From an uncultured Eubacteriales bacterium (lineage in GTDB: Bacteria > Bacillota > Clostridia > Christensenellales > Borkfalkiaceae): a stretch of 13,694 nt of DNA. The translations under genes and the position numbers were made by a program. Each line of letters begins with the position of its first letter. Within the stretch, counting starts at the first letter, position 1. This document shows positions 1 through 6,530 of this stretch, one piece after another. The notes below the pieces were generated by a model. It worked only from the letters and a program-made list of their open reading frames with translations. It did no database searches and was not told where the DNA came from. The stretch spans positions 1-13,694 of the forward strand of contig URHP01000039.1 in NCBI GenBank assembly GCA_900547645.1, in the 5' to 3' direction.

Positions 1-597
1 GAACAGGGAAAAGAAAAAGAAACGATAGTTGTCCCTGAAGAAATTGATGGATATAAGGTGGAACGATATACGTATCAGTATTGGTCGTCGATACGAGGGA
101 CTTTTAAAAGCGAAAGAATAAAGCAGCTTTATTTTATTCCTAGTGTATCTATGTTTCGCGCAGGATTCAGTGGAATGCCCAATTTGGAAAAAGTTATAAT
201 GATTGGAACCCAAAATGATGTTTATGATATAAGTTATAACGATAATACAACAATATTTTTTAGCACTATACAAAATTATAATTCATGGGAAGCGGATAAA
301 AGGGGATATATATATGGTCATTTTTACTTGTCAAACTGCAATTATTTTTACAATTATGACGGAGCGGAAAACGACGGGTATTATTGGTCGGACAATTATG
401 ACTACGGAGAGAAGATCACATATGTTCCGCAAAATCCCGAACGGGAGGGGTATATCTTTGGCGGATGGTTTCAAGAGCCGGAATGTGTGAATATATGGAA
501 CTTTGATACAGATACTTTACCGGAAGCCAAGTATAACGAAGAGGGCGAGGCATTGTATCAGGAAACACGGTTGTATGCCAAATGGTATTTACAATAG
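1..597 (+). CDS. 3' part of a cell-surface protein with leucine-rich and Listeria-Bacteroides repeats (5' end outside window)
   Basis: The reading frame is open from base 1 to the TAG at 595-597, so the gene starts upstream of the window; the GTG at 58 is internal. The visible N-terminal part (a VPEEIDGYKV stretch) resembles a BspA-like LRR_5 leucine-rich repeat. The C-terminal 65 or so residues, with REGYIFGGWF, then a Trp-Asn-Phe-Asp stretch and a closing LYAKW, are the hallmark of a Listeria-Bacteroides (InlB B-type, Flg_new) repeat. Such proteins are exported and displayed or released at the cell surface and often serve adhesion; the exact role here is unknown. No LPXTG sorting motif or membrane anchor is visible at the C-terminus. 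The gene is AT-rich compared with the metabolic genes downstream. The next secreted-protein gene begins 23 nt after the stop, so the two are probably co-transcribed. Confidence 0.8.
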   Translation, partial: EQGKEKETIVVPEEIDGYKVERYTYQYWSSIRGTFKSERIKQLYFIPSVSMFRAGFSGMPNLEKVIMIGTQNDVYDISYNDNTTIFFSTIQNYNSWEADKRGYIYGHFYLSNCNYFYNYDGAENDGYYWSDNYDYGEKITYVPQNPEREGYIFGGWFQEPECVNIWNFDTDTLPEAKYNEEGEALYQETRLYAKWYLQ

Positions 598-620
598 AAA
601 AAATTCAGGAGGGAATGAGA

Positions 621-1331
621 ATGAGCAGGAAACATTTGAAGCGCGGAACCGTAGTGGCAGTGGGATTGCTGATGGCATTGTTATTGTGCCTGACGGCAAT
701 TTTTGCAAGCGGCATTGTTTTTGTATCGGCAGAAGGGGATGGAAGCTTTACAGGATACAGCAGTACGCTGTCGGAAGAAAAATTGTATAATGCAACAAAT
801 ACGTATTCATACAATGGCGCTAATCCATATGAAAGGGGAACAGAGGAATATCGTCTCTATGAATATTTTAATGTAAACGGAAATCCGGCAAGCGTTGCAA
901 TTTCGGACACGCCGCAGACGCTCCCCGCGGACGACAGCGTGACGGCGATCGGCGCCAGGGCGTATTATTCGTCCGATTTCGGCGGTATCATTGAACTTCC
1001 CGCCTGTGTGACGGAGATCGGTGCGTACGCCTTCCGTTGTAATTACAATATTACGGGCGTCGTGCTTTTGCCGCAGCAGCATGTCGGAGATTCCGCATTC
1101 AGGGGATATAACATGACTGTCTATTTTTACGGCACCGAAGAAGCGTGGCAGGCGTACTGCGACGCGCTTGCCGCCGAGGGCAGGAGGCTCCAGGATCTGG
1201 GCCTTTCCTCTTCCTCGATAACGGTCTATTTTTACAGCGAACAGGAGCCGCCCAAAACGGCGGACGGGCAGCTCTATGCGGGATTCTATTGGCGCTATGT
1301 TGACGGCGTGCCCACCGTCTGGAAGCTGTAA
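621..1331 (+). CDS. secreted BspA-like leucine-rich-repeat protein, 236 aa
   Basis: I chose the ATG at 621 because AGGAGGG at 607-613 sits 7 nt before it. The in-frame ATGs at 582 and 615 are worse: the first lacks a site and overlaps the previous gene, the second is 1 nt from the site. The protein opens with a typical signal peptide (basic MSRKHLKRG, a hydrophobic stretch rich in Leu/Ala/Val to about residue 32, then VSAEG). Mature segments such as VTAIGARAYY, VTEIGAYAF and VGDSAFRGYN are LRR_5 repeats. The end (VYFYSEQEPP ... YWRYVDGVPTVW) resembles the C-terminus common in Firmicutes LRR surface proteins. No cell-wall anchor is seen. The first ~280 nt are AT-rich like the preceding gene, and the rest is GC-rich like the genes downstream; the change falls inside the gene near 900, suggesting a mosaic. 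Function at the surface is inferred only from family. Confidence 0.8.
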   Translation: MSRKHLKRGTVVAVGLLMALLLCLTAIFASGIVFVSAEGDGSFTGYSSTLSEEKLYNATNTYSYNGANPYERGTEEYRLYEYFNVNGNPASVAISDTPQTLPADDSVTAIGARAYYSSDFGGIIELPACVTEIGAYAFRCNYNITGVVLLPQQHVGDSAFRGYNMTVYFYGTEEAWQAYCDALAAEGRRLQDLGLSSSSITVYFYSEQEPPKTADGQLYAGFYWRYVDGVPTVWKL

Positions 1332-1339
1332 CGCGTTCC

Positions 1340-1400
1340 CGTGCGCCGCTTTCGCGGGAAGCGTCATTTCGCCCGACGCGGGCGGCGCACGAACCTTTTG
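1340..1400 (+). terminator. probable terminator hairpin after the LRR gene
   Basis: CGTGCGCCGC (1340-1349) is perfectly complementary to GCGGCGCACG (1382-1391). A smaller stem (GCGTC/GACGC) lies inside the loop. AACCTTTT follows. The U-tract is short, so efficiency is uncertain, but it sits 8 nt after the stop codon. Confidence 0.5.
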
Positions 1401-1526
1401 CGCCTTGAAACGGCGCCTGTCTGCCGCCATGGAGCGATTTACCACATTTAGTGTTATAATTTTCTATTTGACACAATATTTAGTAGACATAGAAAAAATT
1501 TTTCCTGACTTTTTGCATGCGTATCC
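1401..1526. other. AT-rich intergenic spacer without a supported gene
   Basis: No open frame with a ribosome binding site is visible. TGTTATAAT at 1452-1460 is a perfect extended -10 but has no convincing -35. TTGACA at 1468-1473 has no matching -10. I call no functional promoter here. Confidence 0.4.
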
Positions 1527-1556
1527 TTGACAAACCATGCGCGCGTGTGGTATGAT
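1527..1556 (+). promoter_or_regulatory. sigma-A-type promoter of the pfl operon
   Basis: Consensus TTGACA at 1527-1532, an 18-nt spacer, and extended -10 TGGTATGAT (TATGAT at 1551-1556). Transcription would begin near 1563, just ahead of the riboswitch aptamer. Confidence 0.8.
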
Positions 1557-1571
1557 ATGGGCAGTTGAAGA

Positions 1572-1652
1572 ACCCCTGCGGCGACTGACGAAGTAAAGCG
1601 GAGCACCGCGTGAAGTTGCAGGAGCGAAAAGCCGTTCGTCTGGGCAGTTTTT
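1572..1652 (+). promoter_or_regulatory. ZTP riboswitch (pfl motif) aptamer
   Basis: This leader carries the hallmarks of the pfl/ZTP RNA. P1 is CCTGC (1575-1579) with GCAGG (1618-1622). The conserved GACTGACG follows at 1583-1590. A hairpin GCGG-agca-CCGC lies at 1598-1609, then TGAAGTT. A short linker leads to the highly conserved 3' domain, GCCGTTCGTCTGGGCA (1631-1646). GACG (1587-1590) can form the family's pseudoknot with CGTC (1637-1640). ZTP riboswitches bind the purine intermediate ZMP or its triphosphate, which build up when 10-formyl-tetrahydrofolate runs short, and turn genes on. Control of pyruvate formate-lyase, a formate source for one-carbon folate, is the association that gave the motif its original name. 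The pflA gene begins about 150 nt downstream. Confidence 0.88.
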
Positions 1653-1680
1653 ATCGAAAGGTAAAAACTGCCCTTTGTTC
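1642..1680 (+). terminator. riboswitch-controlled intrinsic terminator (expression platform)
   Basis: GGGCAGTTTTTA (1642-1653) pairs perfectly with TAAAAACTGCCC (1662-1673) around an 8-nt loop, and TTTGTT follows. The 5' arm includes the conserved GGGCA of the ZTP aptamer's 3' domain. Ligand-bound aptamer and terminator are therefore mutually exclusive, the usual ON-switch arrangement. Confidence 0.8.
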
Positions 1681-1803
1681 CCCCAACGGCGGAACAGCGC
1701 AGGCGCGAAGCCCCGATTTTCGCGCAGTCATTGCCGCAAAGGGCGGCGGAACGCCGGGGAAGCGTGCGGTTTTCTCCGCCCGAAGGCGGTGTCCGAGGTG
1801 GAT

Positions 1804-2535
1804 ATGACAGGCAGAATTCATTCCTTTGAATCGTTCGGCACGGTGGACGGCCCCGGCATCCGCTTCGTGGTGTTTTTGCAGGGCTGTCCCATGCGCTGTA
1901 AGTACTGTCACAATCCCGACACATGGGCGCTTTCTGGCGGCACGCAGACGGACGCGGACGAAGTCGCGCGCGAAGTCCTCAAGTATAAAAGTTATTTTGC
2001 GGACAAGGGCGGCGTGACCGTCTCGGGCGGGGAGCCGCTCATGCAGCTCGACTTTGTGCTGGAACTGTTTTCCGCCCTCAAAAAGAAGGGCGTGAACACC
2101 TGCCTCGATACCTCCGGCATCTGTTATTCGGAGAGGGACGCGCGGTACGGGCGTCTTGCCGCGCTCACCGATCTTGTACTGCTCGACATCAAGCATATCG
2201 ACGATGCGGCGCACAGGGATCTGACGGGGCAGAGCAATCAAAACCCGCTGGCGTTTGCCCGGTTTCTGAACGAAAAGGGCGTACGGATGTGGGTGCGCCA
2301 CGTGCTCGTGCCGGGGCTCACGGACGACGACGGGGCGCTTACAAGGCTGCGGGCGTTCCTCGACACGCTCTCCAATGTGGAGCGGGTGGAAGTGCTTCCC
2401 TATCATACGATGGGGGTGCAGAAGTATCACAGGGCGGGGATCCCTTATCCGCTCGAAGGGGTGCAGCCGCCCGCGGCGGAGCGCGTGGAAAACGCAAAGC
2501 GCATTCTGCGCAGCGGAAAATACGGGAGGATATGA
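1804..2535 (+). CDS. pflA: pyruvate formate-lyase activating enzyme (radical SAM), 243 aa
   Basis: PflA uses a [4Fe-4S] cluster and S-adenosylmethionine to abstract a hydrogen from the radical glycine of PFL under anaerobic conditions. The cluster motif C28-x3-C32-x2-C35 ([15 protein letters not shown]) matches the PFL-activase spacing. GGE at residues 75-77 is the SAM-binding motif. The N-terminal [17 protein letters not shown] stretch and the VLLDIKHID segment are also typical. Length 243 fits the family (about 245). The ATG at 1804 is preceded by GAGG at 1795-1798; this start gives the canonical N-terminus, while the upstream open frame does not. The stop overlaps the next gene's start (TGATG), so translation is coupled. 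It is the first gene after the ZTP riboswitch. Its substrate is presumably the separately encoded glycyl-radical protein at 4939-5175. Confidence 0.95.
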   Translation: MTGRIHSFESFGTVDGPGIRFVVFLQGCPMRCKYCHNPDTWALSGGTQTDADEVAREVLKYKSYFADKGGVTVSGGEPLMQLDFVLELFSALKKKGVNTCLDTSGICYSERDARYGRLAALTDLVLLDIKHIDDAAHRDLTGQSNQNPLAFARFLNEKGVRMWVRHVLVPGLTDDDGALTRLRAFLDTLSNVERVEVLPYHTMGVQKYHRAGIPYPLEGVQPPAAERVENAKRILRSGKYGRI

Positions 2536-2807
2536 TGGCAGAAATTTCTCTTCTGGAAGTGAGCGGCGAATCGTGCGCAAACTGCCTGACGCTGCTGCCC
2601 GTCGTCAATCGCCTTGCGGCGGCGCGCGGGTGGAAGGTGGAGCATCTGGAGGCGAACGAACAGAACGCGCAGCGGGTGAACGCGCTCGGCATCGACCGCG
2701 TCCCCACGCTCATCGTGCTGAAGGACGGTGCGGAAGCGGCGCGCTGCACGGGGTACCAGCCCGAAGAAATTCTGGAACTCTGGCTGGACGCAAAAACGCA
2801 GGAATAA
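2535..2807 (+). CDS. thioredoxin-like protein with CANC motif, 90 aa
   Basis: A small thioredoxin-fold protein. It has C14-A-N-C17 in place of the usual CGPC, and a cis-proline region ([11 protein letters not shown], Pro57) placed as in thioredoxins. Length (90 aa) is at the short end, like the mini-thioredoxins and glutaredoxin-like proteins. The ATG at 2535 overlaps the pflA stop (TGATG), with GGGAGG at 2524-2529 serving as the ribosome binding site. No signal peptide is seen, so it is cytosolic. Its place between pflA and pfl suggests a redox job for the PFL system, for example keeping the active-site cysteines or the iron-sulfur cluster ligands reduced; this is inference from position only. 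A general thioredoxin that happens to be in the operon is the alternative. The thioredoxin family call itself is firm. Confidence 0.85.
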   Translation: MAEISLLEVSGESCANCLTLLPVVNRLAAARGWKVEHLEANEQNAQRVNALGIDRVPTLIVLKDGAEAARCTGYQPEEILELWLDAKTQE

Positions 2808-2851
2808 CACGATCGGATGTTACGGAAAATAAACGGTACGGAGAAAAAAAT

Positions 2852-4882
2852 ATGACGAACGAACATGCATGGCGCTCGTTTGAGCGCGGCAAGTGGTCGA
2901 ACGACGAAGTGGACGTGCGCGACTTCATTCAGCGCAACTATACCCCTTACGAAGGGGACGCGTCCTTCCTCGCCCCCGCAACGGAGGCGACCAGACAGCT
3001 CTGGGAACAGGTGATGGAGCTGACCAAGGAAGAGCGCGAGCGCGGCGGCGTGTATGACGCGGATACCGAGATCGTCTCGCGCGTCAATTCGCACAAGGCG
3101 GGATATTTCAACAAGGATCTCGAAAAGATCGTGGGGCTGCAGACGGATGCGCCCTTCAAACGGTCTTTGCAGCCTTTCGGCGGTATCCGCATGGCGGAAG
3201 AGGCGCTCAAAATGTACGGCTATGAGATCTCGCCGCGCGTCAGGGAGATCTTCACCAAGTACCGCAAGACGCACAACGACGGCGTATTCGACGCCTACAC
3301 GCCCGAAATGCGCCTTGCGCGTCATGCGCATATCCTGACGGGATTGCCCGACACCTACGGGCGCGGGCGCATCGTGGGCGATTACCGCCGCGTTGCGCTG
3401 TACGGCGTGGACTATCTGATCAAAAAGAAGCAGGAGGACAAGCTGCTGCTGGACGGCGACATGACGCCCGACAAGATCCGCGACCGCGAGGAGATCTCCG
3501 AACAGATCAAGGCGCTCGGGCGGCTCAAGGAGATGGCGGCGGAGTACGGCTTCGACATCTCCCGCCCCGCCGAGACCGCGCAGGAGGCGGTGCAGTGGCT
3601 GTACTTCGGCTATCTGGGCGCGATCAAAGATCAGAACGGCGCGGCGATGTCCATCGGCAGGAATTCCACCTTCCTGGACATTTATATCCAGCGCGATCTG
3701 GACGAGGGAACGCTCACCGAACAGCAGGCGCAGGAGCTCATCGACCATTTCGTCATGAAGCTGCGCGTCGTCAAGTTCATGCGCATCAAGGAATATAACG
3801 AGCTGTTCAGCGGCGATCCCACATGGGTGACCGAATCGATCGGCGGCATGGGGGTGGACGGCAGGACGCTCGTCACCAGGAACAGCTTCCGCATCCTGCA
3901 CACGCTCATCAACCTCGGTCCCGCGCCCGAGCCCAATCTCACGGTGCTCTGGTCCAAGCGTCTGCCCAAGAACTTCAAGACGTTCTGCGCGGAGATCTCC
4001 ATCAAGACGTCCGCCATTCAGTATGAGAGCGACGATCTGATGCGTCCCGAAATGGGGGACGATTACTGCATCGCGTGCTGCGTCTCCAGCATGCGCGTGG
4101 GCAAGGACATGCAGTTCTTCGGCGCCCGCGCCAACCTTGCCAAGTGTCTGCTGTACGCCATCAACGGCGGCAAGGACGAGCTGGAGCGCGATAAATCGGG
4201 CAAGCCCCTGCAGGTGTCGCCCGCCTATGCGCCCATCCCCGGGGACGGCCCGCTCAACTTTGACGAGGTCAGGGCGAAGTATACCGAGATGATGCGCTGG
4301 CTGGCGGGGCTGTATGTGAATACGCTCAACGTCATTCACTATATGCACGACAAGTATTGCTACGAGGCGCTCGAAATGGCGCTGCACGATTCCAACGTGC
4401 GCCGCTTCTTTGCCACGGGCATCGCGGGGCTTTCGTGCGCGGCGGATTCGCTTTCGGCGATCAAGTACGCCAAGGTGTATCCCGTCCGCAACGAGGACGG
4501 CATCGTCACCGACTTCAGGATCGAGGGCGACTATCCCAAGTACGGCAACAACGACGACCGCGTGGACGAGATCGCCGTATGGCTCGTGCGCACCTTCATG
4601 AACTTCATCAAGTCGCACACGACCTATCGGGAGTCGGTGCCCACCATGTCCATCCTGACCATCACCAGCAACGTGGTGTACGGGAAGAAGACGGGCAACA
4701 CGCCGGACGGCAGAAGGGCGGGACAGCCGCTTGCGCCGGGCGCGAACCCCATGCACGGGCGGGACAGCCACGGGGCGCTCGCTTCGCTGGAGTCGGTCGC
4801 AAAACTTCCCTACGACTACGCGCGCGACGGCATTTCCAACACCTTCTCGGTGACGCCGCAGTCGTTGGGCAAAGAGGAATAA
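2852..4882 (+). CDS. pflB: pyruvate formate-lyase, catalytic body lacking the C-terminal glycyl-radical domain, 676 aa
   Basis: PFL converts pyruvate and CoA to acetyl-CoA and formate. The adjacent catalytic cysteines are Cys409-Cys410 ([12 protein letters not shown]), equivalent to E. coli Cys418-Cys419. The sequence is recognisably true PFL throughout ([56 protein letters not shown]). The start is the ATG at 2852, with GGAG at 2840-2843 eight bases before it, giving the normal [11 protein letters not shown]-terminus. The frame ends with TAA right after SLGKEE. In ordinary PFLs (about 745-760 aa) this is where the chain continues into the glycyl-radical domain. That domain, with the RVSGYA glycine loop, is absent here and is encoded 56 nt downstream as its own protein. 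The body therefore cannot hold the radical itself and should need that partner. Confidence 0.95.
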   Translation: MTNEHAWRSFERGKWSNDEVDVRDFIQRNYTPYEGDASFLAPATEATRQLWEQVMELTKEERERGGVYDADTEIVSRVNSHKAGYFNKDLEKIVGLQTDAPFKRSLQPFGGIRMAEEALKMYGYEISPRVREIFTKYRKTHNDGVFDAYTPEMRLARHAHILTGLPDTYGRGRIVGDYRRVALYGVDYLIKKKQEDKLLLDGDMTPDKIRDREEISEQIKALGRLKEMAAEYGFDISRPAETAQEAVQWLYFGYLGAIKDQNGAAMSIGRNSTFLDIYIQRDLDEGTLTEQQAQELIDHFVMKLRVVKFMRIKEYNELFSGDPTWVTESIGGMGVDGRTLVTRNSFRILHTLINLGPAPEPNLTVLWSKRLPKNFKTFCAEISIKTSAIQYESDDLMRPEMGDDYCIACCVSSMRVGKDMQFFGARANLAKCLLYAINGGKDELERDKSGKPLQVSPAYAPIPGDGPLNFDEVRAKYTEMMRWLAGLYVNTLNVIHYMHDKYCYEALEMALHDSNVRRFFATGIAGLSCAADSLSAIKYAKVYPVRNEDGIVTDFRIEGDYPKYGNNDDRVDEIAVWLVRTFMNFIKSHTTYRESVPTMSILTITSNVVYGKKTGNTPDGRRAGQPLAPGANPMHGRDSHGALASLESVAKLPYDYARDGISNTFSVTPQSLGKEE

Positions 4883-4890
4883 AAGCTCCT

Positions 4891-4918
4891 TTGCAACAAG
4901 CAAAAGAATCGATATTAT
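4891..4918 (+). promoter_or_regulatory. possible weak promoter in the gap before the glycyl-radical gene
   Basis: TTGCAA at 4891-4896, a 16-nt spacer and TATTAT at 4913-4918 form a plausible but imperfect promoter. The predicted start (near 4925) would fall on the ribosome binding site itself, which argues against efficient use. Listed because separate expression of the small PFL subunit would matter. Confidence 0.25.
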
Positions 4919-4938
4919 AAATACGGGAGGAATCGGTT

Positions 4939-5175
4939 ATGGCAAACGAGAGAGCGGAAAATCTGGTCAACATGCTGGACGCCTACGTCGGCGACGGCGG
5001 ATACCATCTCAACGTCAACGTGTTCAATCGCGATACGCTGCTCGACGCGCAGAAGCATCCTGAAAAATATCCGCAGCTCACCATTCGTGTGAGCGGCTAT
5101 GCGGTGAACTTCAACAAACTGACCAAGGAACAGCAGGACGACGTCATCGCGCGCACCATCCACGAGAGCATGTGA
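4939..5175 (+). CDS. free-standing glycyl-radical domain of pyruvate formate-lyase, 78 aa
   Basis: The whole protein matches the last ~75-80 residues of PFL: a [30 protein letters not shown] stretch, the radical loop RVSGYAVNF, and a C-terminal helix with [18 protein letters not shown]. Gly53 (codon 5095-5097) is the predicted radical site, equivalent to E. coli Gly734. The ATG at 4939 has GGGAGG at 4925-4930, 8 nt before it. It lies in a different frame from the PFL body, so it is not a simple read-through product. The body plus this piece add up to 754 residues, one normal PFL chain. E. coli GrcA (YfiD) is a comparable stand-alone glycyl-radical protein that repairs oxygen-cleaved PFL, but there PFL is also full length. 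Here this protein appears to be the only radical carrier in the operon. It should be the PflA substrate and assemble with the body. Confidence 0.93.
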   Translation: MANERAENLVNMLDAYVGDGGYHLNVNVFNRDTLLDAQKHPEKYPQLTIRVSGYAVNFNKLTKEQQDDVIARTIHESM

Positions 5176-5176
5176 C

Positions 5177-5446
5177 ATGAAGCCGGACGAAGAGAGATTG
5201 GCGCGCGAGGAAGCGCGCGCGGCAAAGCGGCGGGCGCAGCTGGAAAAGCATGCCGTATCCTGCCCGCATTGCGGCAAGAGCGTGCTCGATCACATGACGC
5301 GCTGTCCCTACTGCGGCGGCGCGCTCGTTCCCGCGGGCTATGCGCCCATGGACGAGAAAAAGAAGCAGAAGATCAAGACGATCTGCTACGCCGTCGGTAC
5401 GGTGGCGGCGGTCGCCATTATCCTGCTCATCATCTTTCTGCGATGA
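5177..5446 (+). CDS. small zinc-ribbon protein with C-terminal membrane helix, 89 aa
   Basis: The N-terminal third is highly charged and probably helical (EERLAREEARAAKRRAQLEK). Two CxxC knuckles, C29-P-H-C32 and C43-P-Y-C46, form a zinc ribbon of the YxCPxCG type. A basic stretch (DEKKKQKIK) then leads to one hydrophobic helix (about residues 68-88) ending at the C-terminus. The topology is probably tail-anchored with the ribbon in the cytosol. The ATG begins one base after the TGA of the glycyl-radical gene, so it is translationally coupled and the last gene of the operon. Function is unknown; such small zinc-ribbon membrane proteins are common in Firmicutes. The link to PFL rests on position alone. 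Confidence 0.8.
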   Translation: MKPDEERLAREEARAAKRRAQLEKHAVSCPHCGKSVLDHMTRCPYCGGALVPAGYAPMDEKKKQKIKTICYAVGTVAAVAIILLIIFLR

Positions 5447-5498
5447 CGCAAAATGCGCCGAATTCCATGGTTTCGGGCAGAATTTTATCGGAATGCAT

Positions 5499-5543
5499 GC
5501 AAAAAGGAGCCGCTCTACTCACGGTAGAGCGGCTCCTTTTTGC
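5499..5543. terminator. 20-bp perfect hairpin, bidirectional terminator after the pfl operon
   Basis: A 20-nt arm (5499-5518) is perfectly complementary to 5524-5543 around the 5-nt loop TCACG. The arms carry an A5 run on the left and a T5 run on the right, so the structure can terminate transcription on either strand. It lies 52 nt beyond the zinc-ribbon gene. Confidence 0.88.
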
Positions 5544-5612
5544 GGTAGAACGTGGCTTTTCGGGGATAGAAAGGGCAAAAAAAGAAGGAGAGCGCGCCCC
5601 GCTTCAAGTAGG

Positions 5613-5641
5613 TTGCGCTTTTTCGCAGGCCGTCATATACT
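5613..5641 (+). promoter_or_regulatory. promoter of the hemolysin III-family gene
   Basis: TTGCGC at 5613-5618, a 17-nt spacer and TATACT at 5636-5641. It lies after the operon terminator and 39 nt ahead of the start codon, making the downstream gene its own transcription unit. Confidence 0.6.
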
Positions 5642-5679
5642 ATGAGCGAAAACACAGAACGAATGCAGGGAGGCAGAAG

Positions 5680-6372
5680 ATGCAGGCAGCAATTTCCGTA
5701 ACGCAGAAGGGAATGACGACAAAGGACGGGAGATTTTTCTCCTTTTATACCAAGGGCGAGGAGATCTTCAACGCGGTCTCCCACATTGCGGGCGGCGCGC
5801 TCGGGCTGGCGTTCTGGATCGTGCTTGCGGTGCTCGCCTATCCCGACGCGATGGCGCTGACCGCCGTCTCGCTGTTCGGATTCGGCGCAGTGACGCTGTA
5901 CACCATGAGCGCGCTCTATCACTTCCTGCCCGACGGCAGGGCGAAAGGGGTGCTGCGCATTTTCGATCACTGCACCATCTTTTTGCTGATCGCGGGCACC
6001 TACTCGCCGTTCTGTCTCATCGCGCTCGGCGGGACTGCGGCGGGCTGGGTCGTGTTCGGATTGCAGTGGGCGTGCGCCGTGGCAGGCATTACGATGAACG
6101 CCATTGCCATGAACAACAAGGCCGTAAAGGGCATTTCCATGGCGCTGTATGTGGTGACGGGCTGGATGGCGGTCGCCGTCCTTCCGCAGCTCGTCGCATC
6201 CGTATCGGCGGTGAGCCTCGGGCTGCTGCTTGCGGGCGGCATTGCCTATACGGTGGGCATCGTCTTCTTTGCGCTCGGCAAAAAAATACGCTGGTTCCAC
6301 CCCGTCTGGCATCTGTTTGACATTGCGGGAACGGCGCTGCAGTTCGTCAGCATTCTGCTGTTGTTGCTGTAA
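5680..6372 (+). CDS. trhA: hemolysin III / PAQR-family membrane protein (TrhA-like), 230 aa
   Basis: A seven-helix membrane protein of the bacterial hemolysin III family, related to eukaryotic adiponectin/progestin receptors. Family landmarks are EEIFNAVSHIAGG in helix 1, MSALYHFLPDG after helix 2-3, the FDHCTIFLLIAGTYSPF block, and FHPVWHLFDIAGTALQF in the last helix. The conserved histidines (SALYH, HPVWH) are the likely metal ligands. Length 230 fits the family (about 210-230). The ATG at 5680 is preceded by AGGGAGG at 5667-5673; the open frame continues far upstream, but only this start has a ribosome binding site. Despite the name, most members are not toxins; the E. coli homologue is associated with membrane homeostasis. 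It stands alone between two terminators and has no clear link to the pfl operon. Confidence 0.93.
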   Translation: MQAAISVTQKGMTTKDGRFFSFYTKGEEIFNAVSHIAGGALGLAFWIVLAVLAYPDAMALTAVSLFGFGAVTLYTMSALYHFLPDGRAKGVLRIFDHCTIFLLIAGTYSPFCLIALGGTAAGWVVFGLQWACAVAGITMNAIAMNNKAVKGISMALYVVTGWMAVAVLPQLVASVSAVSLGLLLAGGIAYTVGIVFFALGKKIRWFHPVWHLFDIAGTALQFVSILLLLL

Positions 6373-6410
6373 CGGGCGGCGGGGTGACGGAAATTCCGGA
6401 AAGAGATGCG

Positions 6411-6444
6411 CGCCGCGCGGCATTTTGCCGCGCGGTGTCTTTTA
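6411..6444 (+). terminator. terminator after the hemolysin III-family gene
   Basis: CCGCGCGGCA (6413-6422) pairs with TGCCGCGCGG (6426-6435), extendable by a G-U and a C-G pair. A TTT loop separates the arms, and TCTTTTAT follows. Confidence 0.82.
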
Positions 6445-6465
6445 TAAAAAAATATTTTTAGCCCC

Positions 6466-6494
6466 TTGACAGTTTCGGATAAATGAGTTAGAAT
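6466..6494 (+). promoter_or_regulatory. promoter of the lipoprotein gene
   Basis: Perfect TTGACA at 6466-6471, a 17-nt spacer and TAGAAT at 6489-6494. The expected start near 6501 gives a ~30-nt leader. Confidence 0.82.
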
Positions 6495-6530
6495 AGTATC
6501 ACAATACAACCTTATCAAAGGGAGGGGATT

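Noticed and set aside
1099..1476. Minus-strand frames opposite the LRR gene
   Set aside because: Arg/Pro/Ala-rich shadow translations of GC-rich DNA, with no domain or start signal.
1610..1807. 65-codon frame across the ZTP riboswitch and pfl leader
   Set aside because: It lies over the aptamer and terminator, where structure explains the sequence, and starts without a ribosome binding site.
2339..4903. Very long open frame (854 codons) on the minus strand opposite pfl
   Set aside because: It mirrors the codon bias of the real PFL gene, shows a low-complexity Arg/His/Val-rich product with no domain, and has no convincing start site.
4880..4941. The PFL split as a sequencing frameshift
   Set aside because: The body ends in a clean TAA and the second part has its own ribosome binding site. 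The 56-nt gap does not encode the missing linker in any frame, so a single base error would not restore one chain.
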